Source: Rhodothermales bacterium (GTDB lineage Bacteria; Bacteroidota; Rhodothermia; Rhodothermales; JANQRZ01). From it: a stretch of DNA of 64,000 nucleotides. Each line of letters begins with the position of its first letter. Position 1 is the stretch's first letter. Below are positions 41,652 to 50,516 of this stretch, one piece after another. The stretch spans positions 62,001 through 126,000 of the forward strand of contig JANQRZ010000019.1 of NCBI GenBank assembly GCA_028284265.1, given 5' to 3'. The notes under the pieces are model-generated. The model did no database searches and had not been told where the DNA came from. It saw only the letters and a program-made list of their open reading frames with translations. A program made the position numbers and the translations under genes.

Positions 41652-44600
41652 ATGTCTTGCCGTCTTCCCCTTTTCCGGCACCCGCTCCCCAGCTTCGCGC
41701 TTTGGTGCCTCGTCGCACTGATCTGGACCGTTGCGACACCACACGCACAGCCCTCACCGAGCGTTGACCAAGTCAGTCTCAACCCAGCACGAACGCTGAC
41801 ACAGTACGTGCAAGACGTGTGGACGGTAGAGGACGGCTTGCCGCAAAACAGCGTCGGGGCCGTGCTTCGTACACAGGATGGCTTTCTCTGGGTAGGCACA
41901 CAGGAAGGGTTGGCCCGCTTCGATGGGCTTCGCTTTGAACTCGACTACCGCGGGCTTCCCAGCTCATTCGTCTCGGCCCTGTATGAAGAGGCAGATGGCA
42001 CACTCTGGGTCGGTACCTATGGCGGACTCGTTTCCTACGCTGACGGACAATTCAGCGACCCGATAGAAGGATTGCCGGGGAACCGAATCAGTACCCTCGC
42101 CTCCGACGCCGCGGGCACACTGTGGGTCGGCACCTACGACGGCGGACTGGGACGCATCACGGGGGAGAACGTCGACGCGTTTACGCTGGCTGACGGGATG
42201 CCGGAAGACGCCGTGATGGACCTAGCCGTTGGTTCTAACGGCGTAGTCTGGATCGCCACGCGCACCGCAGGGCTGGTCCGCTATGACCCTACACCGGGTG
42301 TCCAAGGCCGGTTCACCACGTTCACATCGGCTGATGGGCTGCCGGACGCCTCCCTGACGAGCCTCGCTTTCGATCCCACCGGCGCGCTCTGGATTACGAC
42401 GGAGAATGGCCTCTCACGCTATGCCGGAGAGCACTTCACGACGTTTACCACCGAGGACGGCCTGCCTCTTTCTGACCTCCGAACCATCCTCGCCGATGAC
42501 CGGGGAGCCGTGTGGCTCGGCGGCAACGACGGAGGGATTGCCCGTTTCTATCAGGGCCGCTTCAGCGCACTTACACCCCAGACTGGTTTCCCTGATGGGA
42601 CAGTGCGTGCCCTCCACCTTGACAATGAAGGCAACCTCTGGATCGGGACCGACAGTGGCGGCCTGACCCGGCTTCGTGACGACGCACTTGTGCCCTACTC
42701 CACCGCGGAAGGCCTAACGGATTCCTACGTCTGGTCTGTCTACGAAGCTTCCGACGGTGCGCTCTGGGTTGGAACCGAGGGTGGACTGAGCCGCCTCTAC
42801 CAGAACCAGTTTACGACCTTCACAACCGAGGACGGCCTCCCGAGCAATCGTCTCATCGCGGTCCGAGGAACACGCGATGGAGCCATCTGGGCAGGCACAC
42901 ACGGAGACGGTCTGATTCGATACGCCGAGGGACAGTTCACGATCTTTACCACAGAGCAGGGTCTCCCTGACCTGTCGATCTATGCTCTGTACGAAGACCT
43001 GCCCGGCAACCTGTGGCTCGGAACAGGTGGTGGGCTAGTTCGCTACACGGACAGCCAGTTCACTACCTTCACGACCGACGACGGGCTGTCGAGCAATCTT
43101 ATCACGGTCATCGCAGAGGACACGCGGGGCTGTCTGCTCGTCGGGACCTATGAAGGCGGACTCAACACGTTGTGCGACGGGACTGTCGTCCGGCAAGTCA
43201 CAACAGATCATGGGTTGCCGAGCGATCTCGTACTATCGCTCTATGTCGATAACGCAGGCGTGATCTGGGCCGGGCTGCTGGGCGGGCTTGCTCGCATTGA
43301 GGGTGACGCTGTCCACACGTTTACCGCGGACGACGGGCTGTACAGCGATGAGATACTGCAACTCTTCGAGGACCGCTCCGGCAATGTCTGGATGTCGTCC
43401 AATCGGGGCCTGTTTCGCGTGCCAAAGCAAGCCCTCAACGCCGTAGCAGCCGGAAAGGCTGAGATGGTAGAATCGGTTCCGCATGGACGCGCCACCGGGC
43501 AGCGCACGCTGGAGTTCAACGGCGGGGTGCAACCCGCTGGCTGGCAAAGCACCAATGGTACACTGTGGTTTCCCACCACGGAAGGTGTTATAGCCGTTCA
43601 GCCGAACGATCTCCAAAACCGCCCTATTCCTACGCCCCACATTGAAGCGCTCTTTGTTGGTGAAGAGTCCCTTGCTCTCGACGGCGCTGTCACACTCCCG
43701 GCGGGCGACAGCCGGTTCTACTTCCGCTACGTCGCACCGAGCTTTGTCGCGCCCGAGCGTCTCCGCTACCGCTACCAGCTTGAGGGTATAGACGCAGGCT
43801 GGGTCGAAGCCGACCACCGACGCGAGGCGTTCTACACCAAAATCCCGCCCGGCACCTACACCTTCCGGGTCCAAGCCCTTGGTGATGGAGGTCGCGTCAG
43901 CGAGGTGCGATCGCTCACGTTCGAGCGAACGCCGCACTTCTACCAGACCGTTTGGTTCTTCGCGCTCTGCCTGGTGCTCGCGGTTGGGCTTCTCTACCTC
44001 ATCTACGTTCTCCGCATCCGCTACCTCATGGCTCGGCAGCGCGAACTAGCACACCTCGTCGAGGTGCGAACCGAGGACCTGCGCGAAGCGAACCAACGCC
44101 TGACGGAAACGAGCGAGCTAAAATCTCAGCTCATGCATATGGTGGCACACGACCTCAAGAACCCGCTCAACGGCGTCCACGAGATCGCAAAGCTATTGCG
44201 CATGGAGTTAGAGACCGAAGCCCCGCAGCAAGAGTTTGCCACCCTCATCGAAGAAGCTGCTGAGCAAATGCTTGCGATGGTGATTCGCTTCCTCGACGCC
44301 GAAGCCCTCGACAGCGACACGCTCAATATCGACTTCCAACCTGTGGATCTCACGGCGGAGGTTCATGCTGCAGCCCATCGCTTCCAAGGAGCCGCCGAGC
44401 GGAAAGAGCAACGTCTTACCGTCGAGGCCCACACCGAGAAGTCCTTCGTCCGGGCTGACCCGGCGTGGCTCAAAGAGGTATTTGACAACCTCGTTAGCAA
44501 CGCGGTGAAGTTCACACCGCCGGGGAAGCGCATCTGGATCGGCGTTGAACCTGCCGGAGACTCGGTTCGCTTCGCCGTCCGAGACGAGGGACCGGGCCTG

Positions 44601-44882
44601 ACACCGGACGACCTCGACCGGCTGTTCGGCAAGTTCCAGTGCCTCTCGGCTCAACCGACTGGTGGAGAATCGTCGAGCGGCCTCGGTCTGTCTATCGTCC
44701 AGCGCGTTGTCGAATTGCTCGGCGGTCAGGTGTGGGCCGAGAACGCACCCGAGGGTGGCAGCATCTTCTTCGTTGAGCTTCCAGCCACGGACGAGGCCCC
44801 CGCAGCGGCCCCCGCGTCAGGCGAAGCGCCGGACGAGGCATTCGACGAGTTTGACCTCGGCGGCGTGCTGCTCGAAGGATAG
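41652..44882 (+). CDS. Two-component propeller sensor histidine kinase
   Basis: The 1076-residue protein begins with a signal-like hydrophobic segment and is a periplasmic sensor: a row of about 13 Reg_prop blades (recurring GLPxN, TLWVGT, GGLxRY) forming beta-propellers (about 45-665), a Y_Y_Y domain (about 690-760), one membrane segment (about 775-797), a coiled coil, the phosphoacceptor helix (HDLKNPL, His833) and an ATPase domain (NLVSNAVKF, DEGPGLTP, SSGLGLSIV). Unlike the hybrid systems of Bacteroides it has no receiver or HTH domain, so it needs a separate regulator; none is adjacent. The ATG at 41652 is preferred over an upstream TTG. It follows the subtilase by 123 nt. Confidence 0.93.
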   Translation: MSCRLPLFRHPLPSFALWCLVALIWTVATPHAQPSPSVDQVSLNPARTLTQYVQDVWTVEDGLPQNSVGAVLRTQDGFLWVGTQEGLARFDGLRFELDYRGLPSSFVSALYEEADGTLWVGTYGGLVSYADGQFSDPIEGLPGNRISTLASDAAGTLWVGTYDGGLGRITGENVDAFTLADGMPEDAVMDLAVGSNGVVWIATRTAGLVRYDPTPGVQGRFTTFTSADGLPDASLTSLAFDPTGALWITTENGLSRYAGEHFTTFTTEDGLPLSDLRTILADDRGAVWLGGNDGGIARFYQGRFSALTPQTGFPDGTVRALHLDNEGNLWIGTDSGGLTRLRDDALVPYSTAEGLTDSYVWSVYEASDGALWVGTEGGLSRLYQNQFTTFTTEDGLPSNRLIAVRGTRDGAIWAGTHGDGLIRYAEGQFTIFTTEQGLPDLSIYALYEDLPGNLWLGTGGGLVRYTDSQFTTFTTDDGLSSNLITVIAEDTRGCLLVGTYEGGLNTLCDGTVVRQVTTDHGLPSDLVLSLYVDNAGVIWAGLLGGLARIEGDAVHTFTADDGLYSDEILQLFEDRSGNVWMSSNRGLFRVPKQALNAVAAGKAEMVESVPHGRATGQRTLEFNGGVQPAGWQSTNGTLWFPTTEGVIAVQPNDLQNRPIPTPHIEALFVGEESLALDGAVTLPAGDSRFYFRYVAPSFVAPERLRYRYQLEGIDAGWVEADHRREAFYTKIPPGTYTFRVQALGDGGRVSEVRSLTFERTPHFYQTVWFFALCLVLAVGLLYLIYVLRIRYLMARQRELAHLVEVRTEDLREANQRLTETSELKSQLMHMVAHDLKNPLNGVHEIAKLLRMELETEAPQQEFATLIEEAAEQMLAMVIRFLDAEALDSDTLNIDFQPVDLTAEVHAAAHRFQGAAERKEQRLTVEAHTEKSFVRADPAWLKEVFDNLVSNAVKFTPPGKRIWIGVEPAGDSVRFAVRDEGPGLTPDDLDRLFGKFQCLSAQPTGGESSSGLGLSIVQRVVELLGGQVWAENAPEGGSIFFVELPATDEAPAAAPASGEAPDEAFDEFDLGGVLLEG

Positions 44883-44891
44883 CTACAAACT

Positions 44892-46346
44892 TCAGCGGGC
44901 GCGCAGGCTGATGACGTTCTCGACGTGGTGCGTGTGCGGGAAAAGGTCCACCGGCTGCACGGCTTCGATGCGATACTGGTCTTTCAGATACGAAAGGTCA
45001 CGCGCCTGCGACTGCGGGTTGCAGCTCACATAGACGAACCGCTCCGGCTTGAGCGACCCGATTTGATCGACAACTTTGGGATGCAACCCTGCGCGCGGCG
45101 GGTCTACGATCAGCACGTCTGGTTTCCCCTGTGCCTCCACGAAGTCTGGCGTGAACAGCTTCAGCATATCGCCCGTCACGAATGTGCAGTTGTCAACGCC
45201 GTTCGCCGCCGCATTGGCCTTCGCATTCTGTACGGCCTCCTCGACCAACTCGACGCCGACGACTTCGCGGACCTGCTCAGCGATGAAGAGTGAGATCGTT
45301 CCGGCCCCGCAGTAGAGGTCGTAGACGAGGTCATCCGGTTGTAACTCAGCGAACTTAGCAGCGATGGCGTAGAGTTTCTCGGCCTGCCGGGTGTTAGTCT
45401 GGAAAAACGCATTCGGCGCGATCTCAAACGTGTGCTCGCCGATCCGGTCGTGGACGACGCCAGAACCGAAGATGGTGTGCATCGCCTCACCGTAGGACGT
45501 TTGGGCGACGCCTGTATTGATGGTGTTGATGAGTGTTGTTGCCTCGGGAAACTCGGCTTGGAGGAAGGCAGCGTAGGCGGCGATGCGCTCCTCGTCGTGC
45601 CCGTTCGTGACGAGGTTGACCATCTTCTCGTCGATGTGCTCGGGTGTGCGGAGAACAAGGTGGCGGAGATAGCCGACCTTTTTGTGTACGTCCCATGGTG
45701 TCCAGCCTCGCTCCTGAGCAAAATCCCGCGTCGCGTTGACGAGGCGGGCGCTCCACTCACTCTGGAGATAGCACGCCTTGAGGTCTAGCACCTTGTCGAA
45801 CCGACCGGGGACATGGAGGCCAAGCGCGAAATCGCGGTCGAAGTCCTCGCCGGAGGCGATCTCCCAATCGGTCAGCCAGCGCTGGGCCGAGAAGGAGAAC
45901 TCCATCTTGTTGCGGTAATAGTAGATGTCGTCCGCCCCCATCGTCGGGCGCACCTCGATATCCTCAAACCCGCCCGTGTGCGCCAGCGCTTCGGCCACGC
46001 TCTGCCGCTTGGCATCGAGTTGGGCGGTATAGTCAACGTGCTGCCACTTGCAACCGCCGCAGCCCGAGAAATACTCGCAGCGCGGCTCGGTGCGGAGGGG
46101 ACTCGGCTCTAAAACGTCTAGCAGCCGCGCCTCGCCAAATCCACGACGCCGCTTGAAGAGCTTAGCCCGGACCATATCGCCCGGCACCGCTCCGGCCACG
46201 AAGACGACGTACCCGTTGAGCCGGGCCAGCGACTTCCCCCGGTCAGCAAACTTCTCGATGGTGAGGTCAAGGGTCGCACCTTTCTTGGGGCGCTGGGGTT
46301 TAGGGGTTGCAGGGGCAGAGGTCTCAGGCATAGCGTTCTGGGTCAT
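44892..46346 (-). CDS. rlmD: 23S rRNA (uracil-5-)-methyltransferase RlmD-like
   Basis: The 484-residue enzyme methylates a uracil at C5 in 23S rRNA (U1939 in E. coli) using S-adenosylmethionine. An N-terminal TRAM domain (about 22-80) is followed by an iron-sulfur cysteine set (C-x5-CGGC: CEYFSGCGGCKW), the SAM-binding DLYCGAGTISLF, the catalytic pocket VDPPRAGLHP and the nucleophile in YVSCNPQS. Length is somewhat longer than the 430-residue E. coli protein because of the lysine/proline-rich start. It is convergent with the sensor kinase, the stops being 9 nt apart. RlmCD-like dual specificity cannot be excluded. Confidence 0.9.
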   Translation of the reverse strand: MTQNAMPETSAPATPKPQRPKKGATLDLTIEKFADRGKSLARLNGYVVFVAGAVPGDMVRAKLFKRRRGFGEARLLDVLEPSPLRTEPRCEYFSGCGGCKWQHVDYTAQLDAKRQSVAEALAHTGGFEDIEVRPTMGADDIYYYRNKMEFSFSAQRWLTDWEIASGEDFDRDFALGLHVPGRFDKVLDLKACYLQSEWSARLVNATRDFAQERGWTPWDVHKKVGYLRHLVLRTPEHIDEKMVNLVTNGHDEERIAAYAAFLQAEFPEATTLINTINTGVAQTSYGEAMHTIFGSGVVHDRIGEHTFEIAPNAFFQTNTRQAEKLYAIAAKFAELQPDDLVYDLYCGAGTISLFIAEQVREVVGVELVEEAVQNAKANAAANGVDNCTFVTGDMLKLFTPDFVEAQGKPDVLIVDPPRAGLHPKVVDQIGSLKPERFVYVSCNPQSQARDLSYLKDQYRIEAVQPVDLFPHTHHVENVISLRAR

Positions 46347-46393
46347 GGGAGCACAAGGTATCCACTCGGCACGCTACATCTGCTATCCCTCAC

Positions 46394-48754
46394 TCAAAAT
46401 GCTTGACCGATCCCAAAATGGAAGAGCGGGCGGTTGCCCTTGGGGAAGAGATCGGTGCCCGGCACGGGGGAGCGAACCTGCCACGCGAGGTCGAAGCGGA
46501 CGATGAGAAACTCGTAGGCGATGCGTAGCCCGACGCCCGCTCCTACGGCTAGTTCCTCGGCGAACGAATCGAACCGGAAGCGCCCCTCATCGCTCGGGTT
46601 GCGCGGCCCAAGCCAGACGTTGCCTGCATCTGAGAAAAGAGCCAGCGACCAGTCGGCGGCGAAGAGTTGACGCAGCAGGATCGTCCGCAGTTCTAACCCA
46701 AGCTCCAGCTTGACATCGCCGCCCTGCACGAAGGCGGCTTCGCCCGGCGAGACATTCCCCGGCCCCAGTTCGCGCAACCGCCACCCCCGCACGCTGTTGG
46801 CTCCACCGACATAAAACCGCCGGTCGAACGGCACGACCGGCGCATCCCCCGTCGGGTGCGCCACCCCAACAATCGCCTTGGCTGCCACCGTCGTGAGCCG
46901 ACCAATCGGTCGGTACTCGCGCAGGTCCGTGACAGCACGCACGTAGGGCCTGTATTCAAGCCGACTCGAACCACCAAAGATGGGGAGGCCGGGCAGCGTT
47001 CCTTCGAGCGTATCAGGTGAGAAGACAAAGCGATCAAGGAGGTATGACACGTTGCCCCCGACCTCTACGGCAACCTCACGGGCGTAGCCTCGGTCGCGGC
47101 GGAACAGGTCGGCGGTCGTGGCACGGAGGGTGTAGCGAAGTGCGTTGTTGATCTGGGGCCGCGTGTAGTCTTCGAGCACAAAAGCGCGCGCCACCGGGTC
47201 ATCGAGGAGGTCGAGGAACTGGTCGGAAAAGCCGCTGAGTGTGTCGGGGTCGGACAGCCGGAAGTCGACGAGGTCTAGGAGCGAGGCGAGCGAAGGGGTA
47301 TGCTGGACGGTGATGCGGAGTCCCGCCGTGGCACGGCCTCGAATGAGGAGACGCAGATCGTCCTGCCGCGCTGTGAGGAAGCCAAGCGAGAGCCGCGTCC
47401 GCGCATCGAACGGCCGGAGCGCACGCTCGACGCCGCCGAGGGGAAAGACCAGATATGGATAGGTGAGCGTGGTCGAGACCTCAGCCTGTGATGTCGGGAA
47501 GGCCCCGATCTCACCTGCCACCGAACCGTTGAGTCGCACACCGAAAGCTTCGGCCCCACCGAAGAGGTTCGCGTTCCGATAGGCTGCGCCCACCCCGAAG
47601 CCCACCTCGTCACCGCCGAGGTTGCTGCTCTCGGGTGTCAGGAGCGCCGTCCGCTGAAGTACGAACCCCTCGAACCGGAGGCTGTGCCGCCGTCGCGTCC
47701 GCAACCCAATCCGGTGCGCCAACCGAGGGATCGTATCGGTGGAAACCACTCCGCCGCCGGACGCAGGGGCAATCTCGGTAAACGAGAACACACCGGTTCG
47801 CTCCAACCGACGCTTCGTCGCCAGCAGATCGCTGCGGCGATACGGTGCCCCCGGCTGAAACTGTAGCGACCGGGCAAGCAACCGCGTATCGAGCGTCCCC
47901 TCTCCCTCAAACCTCGCGACGAGTTGACTATCGCCCGCGCGCAGTGAATCAACACGCGGAGGTTGAACCTCGGGCCCATCCACATCGAACCGGACATCGC
48001 CAAAGCTGTAGCGAGGTCCCGTCCCGACCCGGAACGCAATGTCATAGCGCAGCGAGTCCACAGCGAAGGCGACAGCACGGATCGAATCGCGCGTGATCCG
48101 GGCGAAGCCCTCGTCGCGGAGAAAGGCCAAGAGTCGGCGGCGTTCTTCCAGCAGGTCCGGCTCGGAAAGGCGTTGTCCTCGCGCAACGAAGAAAAGGGTG
48201 TCAGCGTTGCGCGTGCCAGTCAGTCGAAGCCCGGTGTTGCGCGGCAGCCGACGCCGGGCTTCGGCATCGAGGTCAGCCAATCCCTCATAGCGAACTGAAG
48301 AAATGAGGCTCGGCAACCCCAGCGTGATGTTGAACCGCACGTCTACTCGCTCTGCCGATAGGGTATCTACGCTCGACGCCACGAGCGCACTCCGGTAGCC
48401 GTCTTGCCGGTAGAGCAATTCGAGCCGGGTACGGTCCGCCTCTACGAGTTCGAGGTCGAGATCGGCAGGAGGCTCGCCGCTCCGAAGAAAGGCCCGCGAG
48501 AGGGCACCGCCGAACGTACCGGCAGCACCGAGCTGGTAGATCCAGAGACCGGGTGTGACACCGGGGACACCTAGAAACTCCCGGTTGGGCTGCGTCCGCA
48601 GGAGCGCACGGAGGTCCTCTTCCTGAAACGGACCGAGGTCACCGGAGAGCCGGACCGACGAGACGCGGAGCGGGTCAGACTGCGCAGAAACGGGCGCGGC
48701 GGCGCAGAGGCACCACAGAAAGCCGACAGCGAGGCATCTCACAAAGTCAGGCAA
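46394..48754 (-). CDS. BamA/TamA-family (Omp85) outer-membrane protein
   Basis: The 786-residue product has a signal peptide and POTRA-like periplasmic repeats (to about 380), then a 16-strand barrel with the Omp85 signature FYVGGANSVRGWR, which is the VRGF/W element in the barrel lumen, and an aromatic C-terminus (HFGIGQAF). It probably helps insert or translocate proteins at the outer membrane, like TamA/TamL; a role as main BamA is less likely because the POTRA region is atypical. The start chosen is TTG at 48754, leaving a 25-residue signal peptide; an ATG at 48841 would overlap DUF2795 by 71 nt with residues that read like an out-of-frame shadow. It follows DUF2795 and precedes rlmD on the same strand. 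Confidence 0.82.
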   Translation of the reverse strand: MPDFVRCLAVGFLWCLCAAAPVSAQSDPLRVSSVRLSGDLGPFQEEDLRALLRTQPNREFLGVPGVTPGLWIYQLGAAGTFGGALSRAFLRSGEPPADLDLELVEADRTRLELLYRQDGYRSALVASSVDTLSAERVDVRFNITLGLPSLISSVRYEGLADLDAEARRRLPRNTGLRLTGTRNADTLFFVARGQRLSEPDLLEERRRLLAFLRDEGFARITRDSIRAVAFAVDSLRYDIAFRVGTGPRYSFGDVRFDVDGPEVQPPRVDSLRAGDSQLVARFEGEGTLDTRLLARSLQFQPGAPYRRSDLLATKRRLERTGVFSFTEIAPASGGGVVSTDTIPRLAHRIGLRTRRRHSLRFEGFVLQRTALLTPESSNLGGDEVGFGVGAAYRNANLFGGAEAFGVRLNGSVAGEIGAFPTSQAEVSTTLTYPYLVFPLGGVERALRPFDARTRLSLGFLTARQDDLRLLIRGRATAGLRITVQHTPSLASLLDLVDFRLSDPDTLSGFSDQFLDLLDDPVARAFVLEDYTRPQINNALRYTLRATTADLFRRDRGYAREVAVEVGGNVSYLLDRFVFSPDTLEGTLPGLPIFGGSSRLEYRPYVRAVTDLREYRPIGRLTTVAAKAIVGVAHPTGDAPVVPFDRRFYVGGANSVRGWRLRELGPGNVSPGEAAFVQGGDVKLELGLELRTILLRQLFAADWSLALFSDAGNVWLGPRNPSDEGRFRFDSFAEELAVGAGVGLRIAYEFLIVRFDLAWQVRSPVPGTDLFPKGNRPLFHFGIGQAF

Positions 48755-48770
48755 CGCGGCCCTGAGACGG

Positions 48771-48989
48771 CTATTCGTCCTCGTAGTAGAAATCGTCGTT
48801 GTTGATGGGATAGTCCGGCCAGATCTCCTCGATGCTCTCATACGGCTCGCCGTCGTCTTCGATCTCGATCAGGTTCTGCCTGACTTCGAGCGGCGCGCCG
48901 GTGCGGTCGCAGTAGTCGATGAGTTCTTCTTTGGTTGCCGGCCACGGGGCATCTTCGAGATGCGCCGCAAGCTCCAACGTCCAGTACAT
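48771..48989 (-). CDS. DUF2795 small protein
   Basis: The 72-residue protein matches DUF2795: LELAAHLEDAPWPATKEELIDYCDRTGAP and EIEDDGEPYESIEEIWPDYP, interrupted here by a short gap, with an acidic C-terminus (YYEDE). The function is unknown; the fold is predicted to be helical and DNA- or protein-binding in related proteins. It heads a set with an Omp85 protein and rlmD on the minus strand. The 200-nt upstream region has several dyads. Confidence in the family is high because of the near-canonical sequence. Confidence 0.88.
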   Translation of the reverse strand: MYWTLELAAHLEDAPWPATKEELIDYCDRTGAPLEVRQNLIEIEDDGEPYESIEEIWPDYPINNDDFYYEDE

Positions 48990-49035
48990 AGGAAAGGGAT
49001 CAAAAAGTGCGGTCCGCGCGCTGCACGGGGTGGGG

Positions 49036-49053
49036 TCGTGCGGAACCGCACGA
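49036..49053. promoter_or_regulatory. Palindrome upstream of DUF2795
   Basis: TCGTGCGG and CCGCACGA are separated by only two bases, a near-perfect dyad of operator size about 47 nt before the DUF2795 start. Confidence 0.4.
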
Positions 49054-49093
49054 TAAAGCTATTGCCAACCAAAAGCAACCCATCCGAGGAGGT

Positions 49094-49120
49094 TCCCGCA
49101 ATCTGGATGAAGTTGCGGGA
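49094..49120. repeat. Inverted repeat upstream of DUF2795
   Basis: TCCCGCAA (49094-49101) and TTGCGGGA (49113-49120) form an 8-bp stem with an 11-nt loop, between the M23 terminator and the DUF2795 gene. Confidence 0.4.
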
Positions 49121-49130
49121 TCGGCCAACA

Positions 49131-49170
49131 TAAAAGCGGGGCGAGCGCTCCGTGCGCCCGCCCCGCTAAA
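49131..49170 (-). terminator. Terminator of the M23 peptidase gene
   Basis: A 9-bp GC-rich stem (49135-49143 with 49159-49167) followed on the minus strand by a T-run lies 20 nt past the M23 stop. Confidence 0.8.
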
Positions 49171-49189
49171 GATGAGTCAGATTACTTGC

Positions 49190-50167
49190 TCAGTCGAGCG
49201 GCATATTCTCGCTCTCGGCAACCGAGACGAGTTCCTGATATTCCGACGGCTTCACGCCCGGCGCGAACGAGTAGATCGGATTGATCGCTTCATCGTCCCC
49301 CATCCGGCGGATCTCATAGTGGAGGTGGGGTGCGGTGGATAACCCGGTGTTGCCGCTGATTCCGATTACGTCGCCGCGTTTGACTGGGGTGCCGGGACGA
49401 ATACCCTCGGGAATCCGCGAGAGGTGAGCGTAGAGCGTGACGCGCTTGGCCTTCGGGTGACGGATACGAACGTTGTAACCATAGCCCGAGCTGACACCTG
49501 CAAAGTCTACGATCCCGTCGCCGGTGGCGTAGATGGGCGTCCCGGTCGGCACGGAGAAGTCGACGCCCGCGTGCATCTTGTAGACGCGGTGAATCGGGTG
49601 ACGCCGCATGCCGAAGCCGCTCGTGAGCGGGCCAGAGGTCGGCAGAATGGCGGGCATCTGCGGGATCGCCTCGGCGCGCTGCGAGGCCAGCGTGAGCAAC
49701 TCATCGTAGCTGCCGCGCTGAAGCGCCACTTGGCGTTCGAGCTTGTCGAGCGTTTCCTCGTTCTCTTGGAGGAGTTCGCTGGCCGTCTCGCTGAACCCGT
49801 CGAATTCGCTCACGTCCGCGCCACCGACGCCGACCTGCCGTACCTCTTCAGAGATGGGGTCGGCCTGAAAGATGGTGCGGTAGAGATCGCGGTCCGTCTC
49901 GGCGAGTGCGTCGAGTCGGTCGGATAGCTCGCCGAAGCGCTCGCTGTTGGCCTCGAGCTGCTGCTGGAGCGCCTCGTTCTCTTGCGCGAGGGCGATCTCT
50001 TTCGGTGTGGAGCTCGTTTCGTAGACCGCCCACATGCCGGCCCCGGCGAAGACGATAGCGAGGGCGAGAACAAGGGCCGACTGTAGGAAGAGCTTGCGAC
50101 GTTGGGGCTGGACCTCGACGAAGGTGCACGCCTCGTGGTCGTAGTAGTAGTAGCTGTTTCTGGGCAT
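49190..50167 (-). CDS. M23 family metallopeptidase (peptidoglycan endopeptidase), membrane-anchored
   Basis: The 325-residue protein has a cytoplasmic start with a Tyr run (SYYYYDHEA), one membrane segment (about 30-50) and a coiled coil (about 60-160), then a LytM/M23 domain (about 205-300) with the zinc-site motifs KMHAGVDF and PHLHYE. Such enzymes cut peptidoglycan cross-links or activate amidases in division and cell shape. The start at 50167 is preferred over an in-frame codon 57 nt upstream because homologous starts read MPRNSYYYY-like. It stands alone with a hairpin before and a terminator after. Confidence 0.9.
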   Translation of the reverse strand: MPRNSYYYYDHEACTFVEVQPQRRKLFLQSALVLALAIVFAGAGMWAVYETSSTPKEIALAQENEALQQQLEANSERFGELSDRLDALAETDRDLYRTIFQADPISEEVRQVGVGGADVSEFDGFSETASELLQENEETLDKLERQVALQRGSYDELLTLASQRAEAIPQMPAILPTSGPLTSGFGMRRHPIHRVYKMHAGVDFSVPTGTPIYATGDGIVDFAGVSSGYGYNVRIRHPKAKRVTLYAHLSRIPEGIRPGTPVKRGDVIGISGNTGLSTAPHLHYEIRRMGDDEAINPIYSFAPGVKPSEYQELVSVAESENMPLD

Positions 50168-50516
50168 GTAGGGCGAGCGACTGAAAAGGTTGTGGTGGGA
50201 AAGCTCGCTCTCCGTGCTCAACACATGCTAGATGCGGACATGTGCTCAGCACGAAGATGCAGGTCTCGAGACGCGATGGGCGATAGCATCTCGCTACCCA
50301 CACCATCATCGGCAACAACTAGGCCCGAAGCCTGATTCACCCGGCGGAGCACAGGTGGGGGAAACTTTACTCCGCGCATCGGGAAAACCTGCATATACAA
50401 TATATCCAGATCAACCTCTCATAGTCAACCGGAAGAACGGGTAGGACAGAAACTTCGCAAGAGATATCAACCGCTCTTCAAATGGCCGTCGGCTGAGGTA
50501 TGTGCGCTGCCTGCCC
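50168..50516. other. Intergenic region of 349 nt between hprK and M23 genes
   Basis: This should hold the M23 promoter on the minus strand and the end of the hprK transcript. It contains the hairpin at 50214-50252 and an AT-rich patch near 50390-50410 (GCATATACAATATATCC), the most AT-rich spot nearby and a possible promoter. No gene is seen. Confidence 0.5.
50214..50252. repeat. Imperfect hairpin upstream of the M23 gene
   Basis: GTGCT/AGCAC (50214-50218 with 50248-50252) and CACATG/CATGTG (50222-50227 with 50239-50244) form two helices with a 3x3 internal loop. It could be an operator or a leader structure 47 nt before the M23 start. Confidence 0.45.
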
